A DNA stretch of 64,000 nt from contig JADLAV010000031.1 of assembly GCA_020848075.1 (NCBI GenBank), positions 246,831-310,830 on the forward strand, written 5' to 3'. Below, one piece after another: positions 10,309 through 19,525 of this stretch; position 1 is the first letter of the stretch; every line of letters begins with the position of its first letter. The notes below the pieces were generated by a model. The model saw only the letters and a list, made by a program, of their open reading frames with translations, did no database searches and was not told where the DNA came from. This DNA is from Burkholderiales bacterium. Its GTDB lineage: Bacteria > Pseudomonadota > Gammaproteobacteria > Burkholderiales > SG8-39. The translations under genes and the position numbers were made by a program.

Positions 10309-11520
10309 ATGGAAAGAATACGGATTCTAGCGCGCGCCGCCTGCGTAACCCTGCTGGCGCTTGCAGCGGCCACCAACCTGTCGTTCGCGCAAGAGAAGAA
10401 GCCGATCGTGATCGGCGGGACGCTTGGACTCACGGGAAGCCTGTCCGAGGCGTCCAAGGATTACAAGGCCGTCTACGACCGCTGGCTCGAGCAGGTCAAC
10501 AAGAAAGGCGGTTTGCTCGGCCGCCAGGTGAAGATGATCATCTACAACGACGAGAGCACGCCGACGGTCGCGCAGTCGCTCTATAACCGCCTCCTCGACC
10601 AGGACGGTGCGGACCTCGTGCTCGCGCCCTACACGACCTTCGTGGGGGGTGCGATCGTGCCGATCGTGCAGTCGCACAAGAAGATGCTGTTCAACGGCGG
10701 CTTCGTCGGCCTCAAGCTCTTCAAGAACGGCGACGGCTGGATCGTCGGCACCTACACCTACCAGGAGCCCGACTATACCCGCGGCGTGTTCGAGCTGATC
10801 AAGACCCTGCCGCAGGACCAGCGGCCGAAGCGCATCGCCATCTTCACGTTGCAGAACCCGTTCACGCTGGTGGTGCGCGACGGCTTCGAGGGCACGGGCG
10901 GGGCGCTCAATTTCGCCAAAGAGGTGGGTATCCCGGTGGTCGTGAGCGAGCAGTACCCGCCCAACACCACCGATTTCAACCCGCTCGTGCAGAAGGCGAA
11001 GGCGGCGAATGCCGATCTCGTGCTGCAGCTCGGGCTGGTGAATGACACGCTGCAGGTGGCGCGCACGATCCAGCAGCAGGGCTACAAACCCGCCATGTTC
11101 TGCACCTGCGGGTCCATGGTGACGACCGTCGCCGCCTGGCCCAAGCTCGGTACCGCGGCCGAAGGGGCTTTCGGAACGACGCCCTCCTGGCCAAGCCAGA
11201 AATTCGCCGGGCTCGACGATCTCGCCGCGTACTTCAAGGAGCAGGGTCAGAGCACCGTGCCGACCTACGCGATCGTCGCCCTGTCGATCCTGCAGGTGAT
11301 CGAGCAGGCGGTCGAGGGCGCGAAGACCCTGGATCAGGCCAAGCTGAAGGAGTATATCCACTCGCACGAGTTCCACACCGCCGCCGGCAACATCAAGTAC
11401 CAGGCCGACGGCACGCCCGTGTACAGCCAGATCATTCTCCAGTTCCAGAACGGCAAGAACGAAGTCGTCTGGCCGGAGAAGTACCGGACGGCAGCGCCGG
11501 TGATCCCGGCGGTGCGATGA
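10309..11520 (+). CDS. livJ: branched-chain amino acid-type ABC transporter substrate-binding protein
   Basis: A 403-residue periplasmic binding protein of the Leu/Ile/Val family (type I fold). Residues 1-25 are a signal peptide with cleavage likely after S-F-A-Q. P-I-V-I-G-G-T-L-G-L-T-G-S-L begins the mature domain as in LivJ relatives, and Y-N-D-E-S-T-P is the typical second strand. ATG 10309 has a GGAGGGAAG ribosome site. First gene of a five-gene operon J-G-F-H-M, with a 4-bp stop/start overlap to livG. The ligand may be an amino acid, amide or aromatic acid, since this family is broad in proteobacteria. Confidence 0.9.
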   Translation: MERIRILARAACVTLLALAAATNLSFAQEKKPIVIGGTLGLTGSLSEASKDYKAVYDRWLEQVNKKGGLLGRQVKMIIYNDESTPTVAQSLYNRLLDQDGADLVLAPYTTFVGGAIVPIVQSHKKMLFNGGFVGLKLFKNGDGWIVGTYTYQEPDYTRGVFELIKTLPQDQRPKRIAIFTLQNPFTLVVRDGFEGTGGALNFAKEVGIPVVVSEQYPPNTTDFNPLVQKAKAANADLVLQLGLVNDTLQVARTIQQQGYKPAMFCTCGSMVTTVAAWPKLGTAAEGAFGTTPSWPSQKFAGLDDLAAYFKEQGQSTVPTYAIVALSILQVIEQAVEGAKTLDQAKLKEYIHSHEFHTAAGNIKYQADGTPVYSQIILQFQNGKNEVVWPEKYRTAAPVIPAVR

Positions 11521-12263
11521 ATCGAACGAGACCGCCCGGACCGCTGCTCTCGATCAGCGCGCTCGCGAAGCGGTTCGGCGGAGTAGCGGCGTTGAGTGAC
11601 GTCTCGTTCGAGCTCGCGCGAACTTCGATCACCGGCCTCATCGGTCCGAACGGTTCCGGCAAGACGACGTTGCTGAACGTGATCAACGGCGTGTACCCCC
11701 CTGAGCGCGGCACCGTCATGCTCGACGGTGTCGCGCTCGTCGGCAAGCCGCCGAGCGCGCTCGCGGCACTCGGCGTGAGCCGCACGTTCCAGAACGCGCG
11801 CGTGTTCAGCACGCTCACGGTGATGCAGAACCTCTTCATTCCGCTCCTGCATCGGGCCGAATCGCGGCGCACCGCGACCGCGGGCAAGGCGGGCGAGCTC
11901 CTCGGCTTCGTGGGGCTGGAGCAGTTCGCCGATCAGACGGCGAGCGAGCTCTCCGGCGGCCAGAAGCGCCTCCTCGAATTCGCGCGTGCGCTCGTGACCG
12001 GCCCCCGGCTGATCCTGATGGACGAGCCCTTCGCCGGCGTCCATCCCGCGATCAAGTCGACGCTGATCGGCTGCATCAAGGACACCGTGACGCGCTACGG
12101 CGCCTCGTTTCTCATCGTGAGCCACGAGGTTCCCGATCTCGTCGAGATGGCGGACGCCATGGTCTGCCTCGTGGAAGGCCGCGTGGCGGCGGCGGGCGAG
12201 CCAAACGCGGTCGTGCGCAACGAGCGAGTGATCGAGGGCTATCTCACTCGCGGCAACCAGTGA
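11517..12263 (+). CDS. livG: ABC transporter ATP-binding protein LivG type
   Basis: A 248-residue ATPase. Walker A is G-P-N-G-S-G-K-T-T, the signature is L-S-G-G-Q-K-R-L and Walker B is L-I-L-M-D-E-P-F-A-G. The V-S-R-T-F-Q-N-A-R Q-loop is typical of LivG. The ATG overlaps the livJ stop as ATGA, and the end overlaps livF. It powers the LivHM permease from the cytoplasmic face together with LivF. The protein is slightly shorter than many LivG proteins, but all motifs are intact. Confidence 0.92.
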   Translation: MNRTRPPGPLLSISALAKRFGGVAALSDVSFELARTSITGLIGPNGSGKTTLLNVINGVYPPERGTVMLDGVALVGKPPSALAALGVSRTFQNARVFSTLTVMQNLFIPLLHRAESRRTATAGKAGELLGFVGLEQFADQTASELSGGQKRLLEFARALVTGPRLILMDEPFAGVHPAIKSTLIGCIKDTVTRYGASFLIVSHEVPDLVEMADAMVCLVEGRVAAAGEPNAVVRNERVIEGYLTRGNQ

Positions 12264-12991
12264 CGGTTCCGGCCCCGCACCTGCGCGTAACCGACATGGT
12301 CGCCGGCTACACGGCGGGCCGGCCGGTGCTGCGCGGCGTGTCGCTTTCGGCAGCCTCCGGGCGCATCACGGTCGTCCTCGGTCCGAACGGCGCAGGCAAG
12401 TCCACCCTGCTTCGCGTCGTCGCCGGCTTCCTTGCGCCCACGTCCGGGACCGTGCACCTGGACGACGCGGACATCAGCGGCCTGCCGCCGCAGGCGCATC
12501 TCGCGCACGGCGTCGGTCTCCTGCCGCAGGGACGCTCCATCTTCCCGGAGCTGAGCGTGTCCGAGAACATCGAGCTCGGCGGCTGGACGCTGCGCGCGGA
12601 CCGCAAGCGTCTGCGCGAAGCGGTCGATCGCATGTTCGTCCGCTACCCCGAGCTCCGGGCTCTGCGCGACCGCCCGGCCGGTAACCTGAGCGGCGGCCAG
12701 CAGCGCATCGTCGAGATCGCCCGGCTCATGGTCTCGAACCCGCGGGTGCTCCTCATCGACGAGCCCTCTGCCGGCCTCTCGCCGGCGGTCGCCACCCGGG
12801 TCTACGAGGAACTCGTCGGGCTGACGGCCGAGGGTCGCACGCTGCTCCTCGTCGACCAGGACGTGCGTGCGGCGGTGCGCATCGCCCATCACGTCTACGT
12901 GCTGAGCTCGGGCAAGAACGACGCCGATGGCGACCCCTCGGCGTTCGAAAGCGACCTCGGCAAGCTCGTGCGCGGATGGCTCGGCGTGTGA
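12260..12991 (+). CDS. livF: ABC transporter ATP-binding protein LivF type
   Basis: A 243-residue ATPase starting at GTG 12260, which overlaps the livG stop as GTGA. Walker A is G-P-N-G-A-G-K-S-T, the LivF-type G-V-G-L-L-P-Q-G-R-S-I-F-P Q-loop is present, the signature is L-S-G-G-Q-Q-R and Walker B is L-L-I-D-E-P-S-A-G. It is the second ATPase of the Liv-type importer. The usual conserved E-Q switch pair appears here as L-L-L-V-D-Q-D, with Asp for Glu, a small deviation from the common V-E-Q-N. It is followed after 25 bp by the permease gene livH. Confidence 0.92.
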   Translation: MTVPAPHLRVTDMVAGYTAGRPVLRGVSLSAASGRITVVLGPNGAGKSTLLRVVAGFLAPTSGTVHLDDADISGLPPQAHLAHGVGLLPQGRSIFPELSVSENIELGGWTLRADRKRLREAVDRMFVRYPELRALRDRPAGNLSGGQQRIVEIARLMVSNPRVLLIDEPSAGLSPAVATRVYEELVGLTAEGRTLLLVDQDVRAAVRIAHHVYVLSSGKNDADGDPSAFESDLGKLVRGWLGV

Positions 12992-13016
12992 CCGGGAGGG
13001 CGGACGACGGCGCGCC

Positions 13017-13892
13017 ATGACGGCTCAGCTCCTGACCATCCTCGCCGACGGCATCCTGATCGGCCTCATCTACGCGGCCGTGGGCCTCGGGCTCAGCCTC
13101 GTCATGGGGATCATGGGCGTGGTGAACGTCGCCCACAGCGCCTTCATCCTGCTCGGCTCGTACTTCGCGTTCGAGCTCTTCCGCAGGCTCCACATCGACC
13201 CGATCCTCGCGCTCGCGCTCGCCCTGCCCGTCTTCTTCCTGCTCGGCGCCGTCGTCTATCGCGCCATCATCACGCGCGTCGAGCGCGCCGCGCAGACGCA
13301 GGGCCTGGTGGCCATGTTCGGCCTGATGGTGCTGATCGAGAACCTGAGCGTCATCGTCTGGACCACCGATGCGCGCGTCATCACGGCGAGCTACACGAAC
13401 GCGTCGCTTGCGCTCGGCCCGCTCGTCCTCGCCCAGGTGAAGCTCATCACCGCAGGCATGGCCGTCGTGCTCATCGCGGTCGCCTGGTGGTTCCTGCATC
13501 GCACGCTCACCGGCCGCGCCATCCGCGCCATGGGCCAGGACCGCGATGCCGCGCTCACGCTCGGCATCGATGCGCCACGGCTCTCCGCCGTCGTGTTCGG
13601 CCTCGGCATCGCCTGCGCCGGCGCGGCCGGCGTGATGGTGGGCATGATTTTCCCGTTCAACCCGAGCACGCAGGTGCAGTGGCTCGCCTGGGCGTTCCTG
13701 GTCGTGATCCTGGGCGGCCTCGGCAGCGTCGCCCACACGCTCGTCGCGGGGGTCGTCGTCGGATTGATCCAGACCGCGGTGGCGGCATTTCTCCCGTTCG
13801 ACTACGTGTACCTGCTCCTCTACGTGCTCCTCGCGGTGATGCTCATCGTGCGGCGCGAGGGGCTCAGCAACGCCATGCGGCGCGTCATCTAG
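13017..13892 (+). CDS. livH: branched-chain amino acid ABC transporter permease LivH type
   Basis: A 291-residue integral membrane protein with about eight hydrophobic segments. It opens with the family pattern L-A-D-G-I-L-I-G-L-I-Y-A-A-V-G-L-G-L, then M-G-I-M-G-V-V-N-V-A-H. I-R-A-M-G-Q-D-R-D-A-A near residue 170 is the cytoplasmic coupling loop that contacts the ATPases. ATG 13017 is used because a GGGAGGG site precedes it and it falls just outside livF. Forms the channel with LivM. Confidence 0.9.
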   Translation: MTAQLLTILADGILIGLIYAAVGLGLSLVMGIMGVVNVAHSAFILLGSYFAFELFRRLHIDPILALALALPVFFLLGAVVYRAIITRVERAAQTQGLVAMFGLMVLIENLSVIVWTTDARVITASYTNASLALGPLVLAQVKLITAGMAVVLIAVAWWFLHRTLTGRAIRAMGQDRDAALTLGIDAPRLSAVVFGLGIACAGAAGVMVGMIFPFNPSTQVQWLAWAFLVVILGGLGSVAHTLVAGVVVGLIQTAVAAFLPFDYVYLLLYVLLAVMLIVRREGLSNAMRRVI

Positions 13893-13900
13893 TGTAGAGG

Positions 13901-14917
13901 GTGCCGGTGTTCTCCGTGTTCTTCCTGCCCTCGACGCGCAAAGGCGACCGGAAGGGCGATGCCATCGCCCGGCTGCTCTGGCTTGCGATCCTCGCCGGGC
14001 TCGTGCTCTACGGTGCCTTCGGCGCGAGGCTCGGCATCCTGAGCGTCCTCGGCACGGTCTTCCTCTACGCTGTCCTCACGCAAGCCTGGAACATCCTGGG
14101 CGGCTACGGCGGCTACCTCAACTTCGGGACGGTGACCTTCTTCGGCGCGGGCGCCTACACGAGCGCGATCCTCTTCCAGTACTACAAGTTGTCGCCGTTC
14201 GCCACCGCGCCGCTCGCCGGGCTCCTGGCGGCGCTCCTCGCGATCCTGATCGGCATCCCGACGCTGCGCCTGCGCGGCGCCTACTTCGCCGTCGTGACCA
14301 TGATCATCACCTTCGCGGTGCAGATCCTCGTGCTCGATCTCCCGATCACGCAGGGCGCGCTCGGCATCTACCTCCAGCCGCTCTCGCTCAGCCCGCTCGC
14401 GGTCGAGCGCCTGTTCTACTTCCTGGTCCTCGGCCTCGCCGTGCTCGTCACCGCGCTCGTCTATGCCATCGAGCACTCGAACGTCGGCTGGGCGCTCGTG
14501 GCGATCCGCGAGGACGAGGACGCGGCGGAGGTCATCGGCGTGCGCACCACCATGGTCAAGTGGGCCGCCAACGCCGCCGCAGGGCTCATCATGGGCGTCG
14601 CAGGCGGCCTGTACGCGCAACGCATCCTGTACCTCGAGCCGACCGGAACGTTCGCATTCGACGTCTCGCTCAACGTGGTGCTGATGGCCGTGATCGGCGG
14701 CGCCGGCACCTGGCAAGGCCCGCTCGTCGGGGCGGCCCTCGTCGTGCTGGTGGCCGAAGCGCTGCGCGTCACCGTCACCTCCGAAGTGAACCGCGTGATC
14801 TTCAGCCTCCTCGTGATCCTGATCGCGCTCTACGTCCCGGGCGGCGTGATGAGCGTGGTCGGGCACCTGCGGCGGCGTTTCGCGCGGGCGCCCGTTGCCG
14901 AACCCGGTTCGGGCTGA
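13901..14917 (+). CDS. livM: branched-chain amino acid ABC transporter permease LivM type
   Basis: A 338-residue membrane protein starting at GTG 13901, 8 bp after livH. Family landmarks are G-Y-G-G-Y-L-N-F-G near residue 68, R-L-R-G-A-Y-F-A-V-V-T in the middle, and the coupling loop A-L-V-A-I-R-E-D-E-D-A-A. Around ten hydrophobic segments are visible. It completes the importer encoded from 10309. A 160-bp gap to the next gene suggests the Liv operon ends here, although no clear terminator hairpin was found. Confidence 0.9.
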   Translation: MPVFSVFFLPSTRKGDRKGDAIARLLWLAILAGLVLYGAFGARLGILSVLGTVFLYAVLTQAWNILGGYGGYLNFGTVTFFGAGAYTSAILFQYYKLSPFATAPLAGLLAALLAILIGIPTLRLRGAYFAVVTMIITFAVQILVLDLPITQGALGIYLQPLSLSPLAVERLFYFLVLGLAVLVTALVYAIEHSNVGWALVAIREDEDAAEVIGVRTTMVKWAANAAAGLIMGVAGGLYAQRILYLEPTGTFAFDVSLNVVLMAVIGGAGTWQGPLVGAALVVLVAEALRVTVTSEVNRVIFSLLVILIALYVPGGVMSVVGHLRRRFARAPVAEPGSG

Positions 14918-15077
14918 TCTGCGTTCCGCACCCGCGGATCGCCCGGCCCGGCGGCGGGTCGAGCGCCGCGGCACTTGCCCTCGAGCCGCGCGCCGCAGGG
15001 GGCGAACCTTTCGTGTGCTTCCTGGATGTCGATGGCGAAGGGGCAGCGGGCAGCGATCGTTTAGGATAGAAGCGGTC

Positions 15078-16376
15078 ATGGCCAGCGCCCTCCTCCAACG
15101 TTTCTCCAACATCCGCCGCGAGGAGGCCGGCCCGGTACTGGTCGCGGCCCTGTTCTTCTTCTGCGTCCTGACCGCGCTCATGGTCGTGCGCCCGGCGCGC
15201 GAAGCGCTCGGCATGCAGCGCGGCATCGAGGCGCTCCGCTGGCTCTTCCTCGGCACGGTGCTCGTGACGCTGCTCGTCAACCCGCTCTTCGGCTGGCTGG
15301 TGAGCCGGTTCCGCCGCATCGCATTCGTCAGCGCGACCTATCTCTTCTTCGCCCTCGGCCTGCTCGCTTTCTACGCGCTGCTCGCGCTCGCCCCCGCCAG
15401 CATCGGCGCGCGCACTGGTCAGGTGTTCTACGTCTGGTTCAGCGTCTTCAACCTCTTCGCCACGATGCTCTTCTGGGCGCTGATGGCCGACCGCTTCTCG
15501 CTGGAGCAGGCGAAGCGCCTCTTCGGCGCGATCGCCGTGGGCGGCACGCTGGGCGCGATCTTCGGGCCGTGGCTCGCGGGGCAGCTCGCCAAGCCGCTCG
15601 GCACGCCGGCGCTGCTTCTCGTCGCCGCCGGGTTCCTCGTGCTGGCGCTCGGGGCGGCGTGGTGGCTCGGGCGCCTGCGCCCGGATCTGCGCGAGTCCGG
15701 CCCTCCCCGGGCCGAGCACGCGGTGATCGGTGGCAGCGCGTGGGAGGGACTACAGTCGGTGGCTCGCTCACCCTATCTCCTCGCCATCTGCGCCTACGTG
15801 CTGATCGTGGCGATAATGGCAACTTTTCTCTATTTCACGCGTCTGCAGATGGTGGCGGCGCTCGGCACCAACGTGGACATGCGCACGGCGATCTTCGCTC
15901 GCATCGACCTCATCACACAGGTGACGACCCTCGTTCTGCAGGCGGTGATCACCGGTCACCTCATGAAGCGGCTTGGAGTGTCGGTGACGCTCGCACTCCT
16001 GCCGCTCACCGCCGCAGTGGGTTTTCTGGGGCTCGCACTCGTGGCCTCGCTCGCGGCGCTGATCGCGTTCGAGGCGGCGTTCCGCGCGGTGCAGCGCGGC
16101 ATCATGCGGCCCTCGCGCGAGACGCTCTTCACCGTGGTGCCCCGCGCCGATCGCTACAAGGCGAAGGCGTTCATCGACACGTTCGTCTACCGTACGGGGG
16201 ACGTCGTCGGGGCGCAGACCGAGGGCGTGCTGAAGCAGCTGGGCATGGGATTGGCTGCGCTCGCGACCGTCGCCGTGCCGCTCGCGGCGGTCTGGATGGC
16301 GCTCGGCATCTGGCTCGGCTACGCGCAGCGCGCGCGCTCGCGCGCCACCGCACAAACCGAAGGAGTTCCTGCATGA
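15078..16376 (+). CDS. MFS / ATP-ADP carrier-like membrane transporter
   Basis: A 432-residue protein with about twelve membrane segments. The opening F-F-F-C-V-L-T-A-L-M-V-V-R-P-A-R-E-A-L-G resembles the start of the TLC (ATP/ADP exchange) family and related MFS carriers found in many free-living bacteria. V-P-R-A-D-R-Y-K-A-K-A-F-I-D-T-F-V-Y-R near residue 355 is a strongly conserved loop of that group. ATG 15078. Its stop overlaps the aldo/keto reductase start (ATGA), so the two are probably co-transcribed. Nucleotide transport is not established for non-parasite members, so the substrate is open. Confidence 0.8.
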   Translation: MASALLQRFSNIRREEAGPVLVAALFFFCVLTALMVVRPAREALGMQRGIEALRWLFLGTVLVTLLVNPLFGWLVSRFRRIAFVSATYLFFALGLLAFYALLALAPASIGARTGQVFYVWFSVFNLFATMLFWALMADRFSLEQAKRLFGAIAVGGTLGAIFGPWLAGQLAKPLGTPALLLVAAGFLVLALGAAWWLGRLRPDLRESGPPRAEHAVIGGSAWEGLQSVARSPYLLAICAYVLIVAIMATFLYFTRLQMVAALGTNVDMRTAIFARIDLITQVTTLVLQAVITGHLMKRLGVSVTLALLPLTAAVGFLGLALVASLAALIAFEAAFRAVQRGIMRPSRETLFTVVPRADRYKAKAFIDTFVYRTGDVVGAQTEGVLKQLGMGLAALATVAVPLAAVWMALGIWLGYAQRARSRATAQTEGVPA

Positions 16377-17314
16377 CGACACGACGTGAACTGCTTCGCG
16401 GCATGGCGAGTGCCGGCGGGTTGCTGGCGCTCGCCCCCCGCGCGGTACTGGCTGCCGAGCCGAAGCTCATCACCCGGACGGTTCCTTCGACGGGCGAGCG
16501 CCTGCCCATCGTCGGCCTGGGGAGCTCCGCCACCTTCGCACAGGTGGCGCGAAGCGAGGACGTCGCGGCGCTGCGCGCGGTGCTCGAACGGATGATCGAG
16601 CTCGGCGGCACGGTGTTCGATACCGCGCCGGGCTACGGCGCCTCCGAGGAGGTGGCCGGACGAATCGCGCAGGAGCTGGGGATCGCGAAGAAGCTCTTCT
16701 GGGCGACCAAGCTGAACGCCGCGGGATGGGGCGGCGGATCCGCGGATCCCGCTGCCGCGCGCAAGCAGCTCGAGCGGTCCTTCCAGCGGATCGGCAAGCC
16801 CGTGATCGACCTCGTCCAGGTGCACAACATGGGCGACGTCCGCACGCAGCTCCCCATCTTGGTGGAATACAAGGAGAAGGGCCGCATTCGCTACGTCGGC
16901 GTCACCACCACCTTCGCAGCTCAGTACGCGGAGCTGGTGCAGACCATGCGCAGCCAGCCCGTCGACTTCATCGGCACGGACTACGCCATCGACGAGCGCC
17001 ACGCCGAGGAGACCATCCTGCCGCTCGCGCACGACCGGGGCATCGCCGTCCTCGCCTACGCGCCGTTCGGCCGTACGCGCCTGTGGCAGCGCGTGCGGGG
17101 GCGCGCGCTTCCCGACTGGGCGCGCGAGTTCGACGCGAGCTCCTGGGCGCAGTTCTTCCTCAAGTTCGTGGCGAGTCATCCAGCGGTGACTGCGGTCACG
17201 CCCGCCACCAGCCGGCCAGCCAAAATGGCGGACAACATGGGTGCTGCCGTGGGACGACTGCCTGACGCGGCCATGCGCAAGCGGATGGTCCAGTTCATCG
17301 ACGAACTGCCGTGA
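16373..17314 (+). CDS. aldo/keto reductase with Tat-type signal
   Basis: A 313-residue NAD(P)H-dependent oxidoreductase. Residues 4-28 look like a twin-arginine signal (R-R-E-L-L-R-G, then a hydrophobic stretch ending A-V-L-A-A), implying export of the folded protein. The catalytic tetrad is visible: Asp83 and Tyr88 in F-D-T-A-P-G-Y-G, Lys113 in A-T-K-L and His151 in V-Q-V-H. The start ATG overlaps the stop of the transporter gene. Periplasmic aldo/keto reductases are common in proteobacteria, but their substrates are mostly unknown. Confidence 0.85.
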   Translation: MTTRRELLRGMASAGGLLALAPRAVLAAEPKLITRTVPSTGERLPIVGLGSSATFAQVARSEDVAALRAVLERMIELGGTVFDTAPGYGASEEVAGRIAQELGIAKKLFWATKLNAAGWGGGSADPAAARKQLERSFQRIGKPVIDLVQVHNMGDVRTQLPILVEYKEKGRIRYVGVTTTFAAQYAELVQTMRSQPVDFIGTDYAIDERHAEETILPLAHDRGIAVLAYAPFGRTRLWQRVRGRALPDWAREFDASSWAQFFLKFVASHPAVTAVTPATSRPAKMADNMGAAVGRLPDAAMRKRMVQFIDELP

Positions 17315-17437
17315 GCGGAAGCCGTCGCGCGCTTCGCGCGACACGCGGCTTGCTTGCGGCGGGCCAGCGGAGCCGGCGATCGCACACCGAGGATCCTCAC
17401 GCTGGCAGGGGTGCGCCCGGGCATGGGTCGACAACGA

Positions 17438-17815
17438 TCAGCGCAGGGAGTTATCGCCGCTCATGAACACGAACACCTCGTCGAACAGCTCACCGCGAGC
17501 CCGGAAGAAGTTGCAGTTGTGCTTGTGCCAGCGTTCGCCGCTCGCGGCCGTGTTCACGACCCGGAACCGGCAGGCAAGGCGGTCGGGCGGCGCCACGACG
17601 TGATCGAAGTCGCCGTGCCAGATACCTGCGTAGCGGTCGAAGAGGCGCTCGAACATGCCGCGGATCTCCCCGTCCCGGCCGCGGTAGGCCGTGCCGTAGG
17701 TGGCGATCGTGAAGACGGCGTCGGGCACGAAGAACGCGAGGACCCGGCCGATGTCCTTGGCGTCCACCGCCGCGAAGTACCGTTCGGCGGTCTCGATCAG
17801 CTTTGCGCGGTCCAT
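17438..17815 (-). CDS. SnoaL-like / NTF2-fold protein
   Basis: A 125-residue protein starting at ATG 17815, with GGAGGTTCC just before it. The pattern of an N-terminal helix (A-E-R-Y-F-A-A-V-D-A-K-D), then F-F-V-P-D-A-V-F-T-I-A-T-Y and a C-terminal sheet is that of the NTF2-like cone fold used by SnoaL cyclases, ketosteroid isomerases and many uncharacterised small enzymes. No specific catalytic set can be assigned. It stands alone, convergent with the aldo/keto reductase and upstream-facing from the cassette at 18-21 kb, with 205 bp to the latter. Confidence 0.7.
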   Translation of the reverse strand: MDRAKLIETAERYFAAVDAKDIGRVLAFFVPDAVFTIATYGTAYRGRDGEIRGMFERLFDRYAGIWHGDFDHVVAPPDRLACRFRVVNTAASGERWHKHNCNFFRARGELFDEVFVFMSGDNSLR

Positions 17816-18020
17816 GGGAACCTCCGAACTCCTTTCTTGGGAAGACCAGATGATCCCTGAACCACGAGGAACCAGCGAGCGGGAACGGGGCAGGCATTCA
17901 TGGCGAGCAATCGAGCCGATCGCCCGGCATGAGCGCGATATCGGAAGGACCGCGGCGTTCACCGAGTCGATCGCCGGGCAGCGTGGCGCTCGCCAGCGCG
18001 CGGAAGATCCGTTCGCGGCG

Positions 18021-18755
18021 TCACGCGGCGAGCGCCGTCTGCGCCCGCCAGGCGTCGAACTCCGGCGGCAGCAGATCGAGGATCGCCTGCCCGGACATGC
18101 CGTAGATGTCGTAGGTCACGTCGAGCTGCTGCAGCACGCGCACGAAGCGCCCGAGCGTGCCCCCACCTGCGCCGAGTGCTTGCGCACCGCGCTTGGGCAT
18201 CCCCCGCGCGCGGTCGAGGTAGAGGGCGTTCAGCGCCTCGATCACGCCGCGGCTCGCAATGAGATCGGTGCGGCTCGCGATCTCGTGATAGATCTTCTGC
18301 TCGACATGCAGCGGCCCGGAGAGCACGAGGATCGCATAGCCGCGGTGGCGGCGATAGACGGCATACGGGCCATACAGCAGGTGCCGGTAGCGGTAGCGGA
18401 AGCTGAAGTCCGGCACGTGGCGGTAATCGAGCCCGGGCCGGCGCGCGCCGTCGCCGCGCGGCGGGCACACCTGGTCGAAGTAATAGAGCGAGAGCCACGC
18501 CCATAGGCCGCGGCTGCCCTCCACCTCCTCGGGCGGGAGCGGTGCGAGCCGCCGCCAAAGGTACTCGCCCACGCTCCAGCGCATCGTGAAGCGCTCGCGC
18601 TCGACCGTCGCCTCGGCCGATAGCGCGGTGCTCGCTTGCGGGTCCGCGAGCAGCGCGAGCGGGGGCGCCTCGCGCGCCCCGGCGCGCAGCCGCGCGAGAT
18701 ATGCACGAAACTCCTCGAGCCCCGCCGGCGTGAGTGCGTGCACGAGCTCGGCCAT
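18021..18755 (-). CDS. uncharacterised protein, third gene of GHKL ATPase cassette
   Basis: A 244-residue protein I do not recognise. It is soluble, rich in Arg and Tyr, with a central basic-aromatic stretch around residues 105-125 (Y-R-H-V-P-D-F-S-F-R-Y-R-Y-R-H) and a C-terminal L-D-V-T-Y-D-I-Y-G-M-S-G. No nuclease, helicase or membrane signature is evident. Its ATG at 18755 overlaps the stop of the preceding gene (TGATG), so translation is coupled. It is the last member of a three-gene minus-strand operon with an ATPase at its head; a role as a partner subunit is inferred only from that arrangement. Confidence 0.8.
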   Translation of the reverse strand: MAELVHALTPAGLEEFRAYLARLRAGAREAPPLALLADPQASTALSAEATVERERFTMRWSVGEYLWRRLAPLPPEEVEGSRGLWAWLSLYYFDQVCPPRGDGARRPGLDYRHVPDFSFRYRYRHLLYGPYAVYRRHRGYAILVLSGPLHVEQKIYHEIASRTDLIASRGVIEALNALYLDRARGMPKRGAQALGAGGGTLGRFVRVLQQLDVTYDIYGMSGQAILDLLPPEFDAWRAQTALAA

Positions 18756-19525
18756 CAGAGCGCCCCTCGTCCGAGCGCGCGCTCGAAGCGCACGCGCGCG
18801 TCCCGCGCGCGGCAGAAAGCCGCCACCGCTTGGTCGATCCACTGGGCCTTTCGTACGGCGGCATCCTCGCCCACGCCCTGCGGCGGCGGCTCCACGCCCC
18901 GGAACGCGCAGGCGTAACGCAGCCACAGGCTCGTCCAGTCCGACGCGTCGAAGTCCGGATCGGTCTGGTCCTCGTCGAAGAGTACCGCATGCAGGATCTG
19001 GCGCACGACCTCCGGATAGACGAGCGCGAGGAACGAGTCGGCCGAGCGCGCCGCCTCGCCCACGTCGGCGATGCGGCGGTTGAGCTCGAGCACCGGCCAG
19101 TCGGTGACGTGAAGTCGCCAGACGCGTTCGCCGAGGTCGGTGAACTCGACCGGCAGGAGCGGCTGCTTGCGCGTCTCGTCCTCCTCGGGCTTGAGCGGCA
19201 CGAGCTTGTCGGCTACCGCGAGGAGGAGCCCTTGGCGATCGTCCACCACCTTGAGCCGGAACTTCGGCAGCGGGCTCGGCGTGATCTCGGAGAGGCGCAG
19301 ATCGGCCGGCGTCTCACGCTTCGCCACCGTGCCGAATGCGAAGCGCAAGTAGGAGGTCGCGTTGTAGGCCTCGACGTACACCCGCGAGGCCGGCGGGAAA
19401 TCGTACTCGGCGAGGTCGTAGTCGGCGTCGAACGCCCACGCGCCGCCCGCCACCGGCACGAGGCGCACCGTCACCTTCGCGCGCGGGACGCGCCGGCGGC
19501 CGGTGTAGTTCAGACGGCGCATCAT
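18755..19525 (-). CDS. uncharacterised protein, second gene of GHKL ATPase cassette
   Basis: A 256-residue protein of unknown function. The start is ATG 19525, overlapping the ATPase stop as ATGATG; the ATG one codon later is equally possible. The N-terminal 100 residues are strand-rich (K-V-T-V-R-L-V-P-V, then V-Y-V-E-A-Y-N-A-T-S-Y-L-R-F-A-F-G-T-V) and could be a beta-sandwich. The C-terminal half is helical with many acidic residues. No enzymatic motif is visible. The sharing of start and stop codons with both neighbours argues that the three products are made in fixed proportion and act together. Confidence 0.8.
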   Translation of the reverse strand: MMRRLNYTGRRRVPRAKVTVRLVPVAGGAWAFDADYDLAEYDFPPASRVYVEAYNATSYLRFAFGTVAKRETPADLRLSEITPSPLPKFRLKVVDDRQGLLLAVADKLVPLKPEEDETRKQPLLPVEFTDLGERVWRLHVTDWPVLELNRRIADVGEAARSADSFLALVYPEVVRQILHAVLFDEDQTDPDFDASDWTSLWLRYACAFRGVEPPPQGVGEDAAVRKAQWIDQAVAAFCRARDARVRFERALGRGAL

